From Deltaproteobacteria bacterium (GTDB taxonomy: Bacteria > Desulfobacterota > SM23-61): 5,252 bases of DNA. The notes beneath the pieces are model-generated. The model ran no database searches. It was not told where the DNA came from and saw nothing but the letters and a program-made list of their open reading frames with translations. Location: positions 1-5,252 of the forward strand of contig JACRCA010000390.1 in the NCBI GenBank assembly GCA_016234425.1. Direction: 5' to 3'. The translations under genes were made by a program, and so were the position numbers. This document shows positions 4,904 through 5,252 of the stretch, in pieces (position 1 is the stretch's first letter; each line of letters opens with the position of its first letter).

Positions 4904-5252
4904 TGCTGGAGCTGGATCAGGTTCACGCCTATTACGGGAAAAGTCACATTCTCCACGGGGTTAGCCTCAAAGTGAATAAAGGGGAGCTGGTTACCCTATT
5001 AGGACGGAACGGTGCCGGCAAGACAACCACCTTGAAGAGTATCATGGGATTGGTATCAGTACGTTCAGGGTCCATCTATTATAAAGGTGAGAACATACTG
5101 GGAAAAGAAACGCACGAAATTTTCAGACATGGGATAGGGTATGTGCCCCAGGGACGCCGTATTTTCAGCAACCTAAGCGTAGCTGAGAACCTGAAATTGC
5201 CTTCCCTTCGCCAAGATGGGGAGAAGCTAGAATGGGTATTGAATATTTTCCC
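4903..5252 (+). CDS. livF: LivF-type ABC transporter ATP-binding protein, 3' end cut by window edge
   Basis: The ATG at 4903-4905 shares its A with the preceding stop codon, and the frame stays open for 116 codons to the edge. Visible are the A-loop tyrosines (10-11, AYYGKSHILHGVSL), Walker A GRNGAGKTT (34-42) and Q-loop Gln83 in GYVPQGRRIF (79-88), followed by NLSVAENL (90-97). The VPxGRRIFxxLSVxENL stretch is highly characteristic of LivF, the partner ATPase of LivG. The signature, Walker B and H-loop lie beyond the edge, so intactness cannot be judged. A G-rich run (GGGGGTG, 4891-4897) inside the end of livG can serve as the ribosome site. With LivG it would form the ATPase pair that drives a LivH/LivM-type permease, whose genes are expected downstream together with a periplasmic binding protein. 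Confidence 0.92.
   Translation, partial: MLELDQVHAYYGKSHILHGVSLKVNKGELVTLLGRNGAGKTTTLKSIMGLVSVRSGSIYYKGENILGKETHEIFRHGIGYVPQGRRIFSNLSVAENLKLPSLRQDGEKLEWVLNIF

Noticed and set aside
1..5252. tRNA, rRNA, CRISPR array, insertion sequence, attachment site or phage element
   Set aside because: Reading both strands showed no clustered direct repeats, no transposase or integrase coding, and no tRNA-like stretch. The window is almost entirely accounted for by metabolic and transport genes.

Overview
The window is chromosomal bacterial DNA with four plus-strand genes and one divergent minus-strand gene, packed as a catabolic and transport locus. Gene content (an SdhA/FrdA-superfamily flavoprotein, a TetR regulator of the acyl-CoA-sensing type, an AMP-forming acyl-CoA ligase and LivG/LivF ABC ATPases) and the moderate GC content suggest a Gram-negative anaerobe or facultative anaerobe that degrades organic acids, such as a Desulfobacterota/deltaproteobacterial lineage. 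That placement is inference; no marker gene is present.

Layout. Positions 1-1554, minus strand: a flavoprotein of the succinate dehydrogenase/fumarate reductase/L-aspartate oxidase fold, open through the left edge (518 codons seen). Positions 1555-1789: an AT-rich control region with a 16-bp inverted repeat (1711-1726). Two good sigma70-type promoters, each with TTGACA and a 17-bp spacer, face each other across it. Positions 1790-2371: TetR-family regulator. Positions 2471-4123: AMP-forming acyl-CoA synthetase. Positions 4163-4903: LivG-type ABC ATPase. Positions 4903-5252: LivF-type ABC ATPase, cut by the right edge. The last two genes overlap by one base (TGATG), and I see no terminator between the plus-strand genes, so tetR-ligase-livG-livF reads as one operon.

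How it may work together (inference). A Liv-type (HAAT) importer brings in an organic acid, and the ligase converts it to an acyl-CoA. The TetR protein senses that ligand, probably the acyl-CoA, and leaves the shared operator, releasing both its own operon and the divergent flavoprotein. The flavoprotein would then carry out a redox step on the compound or a derivative. The substrate cannot be named from this window.

Most interesting points. (1) One palindrome lies across the predicted transcription starts of two face-to-face promoters. (2) The flavoprotein keeps the FAD fold and the HGANR and ESRGxHxRED-type landmarks, but lacks the His that binds FAD covalently and the His and Arg needed for succinate/fumarate chemistry. 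It is therefore probably an enzyme of different, unassigned specificity. The permease and binding-protein genes, and any electron-transfer partner of the flavoprotein, would lie outside the window.
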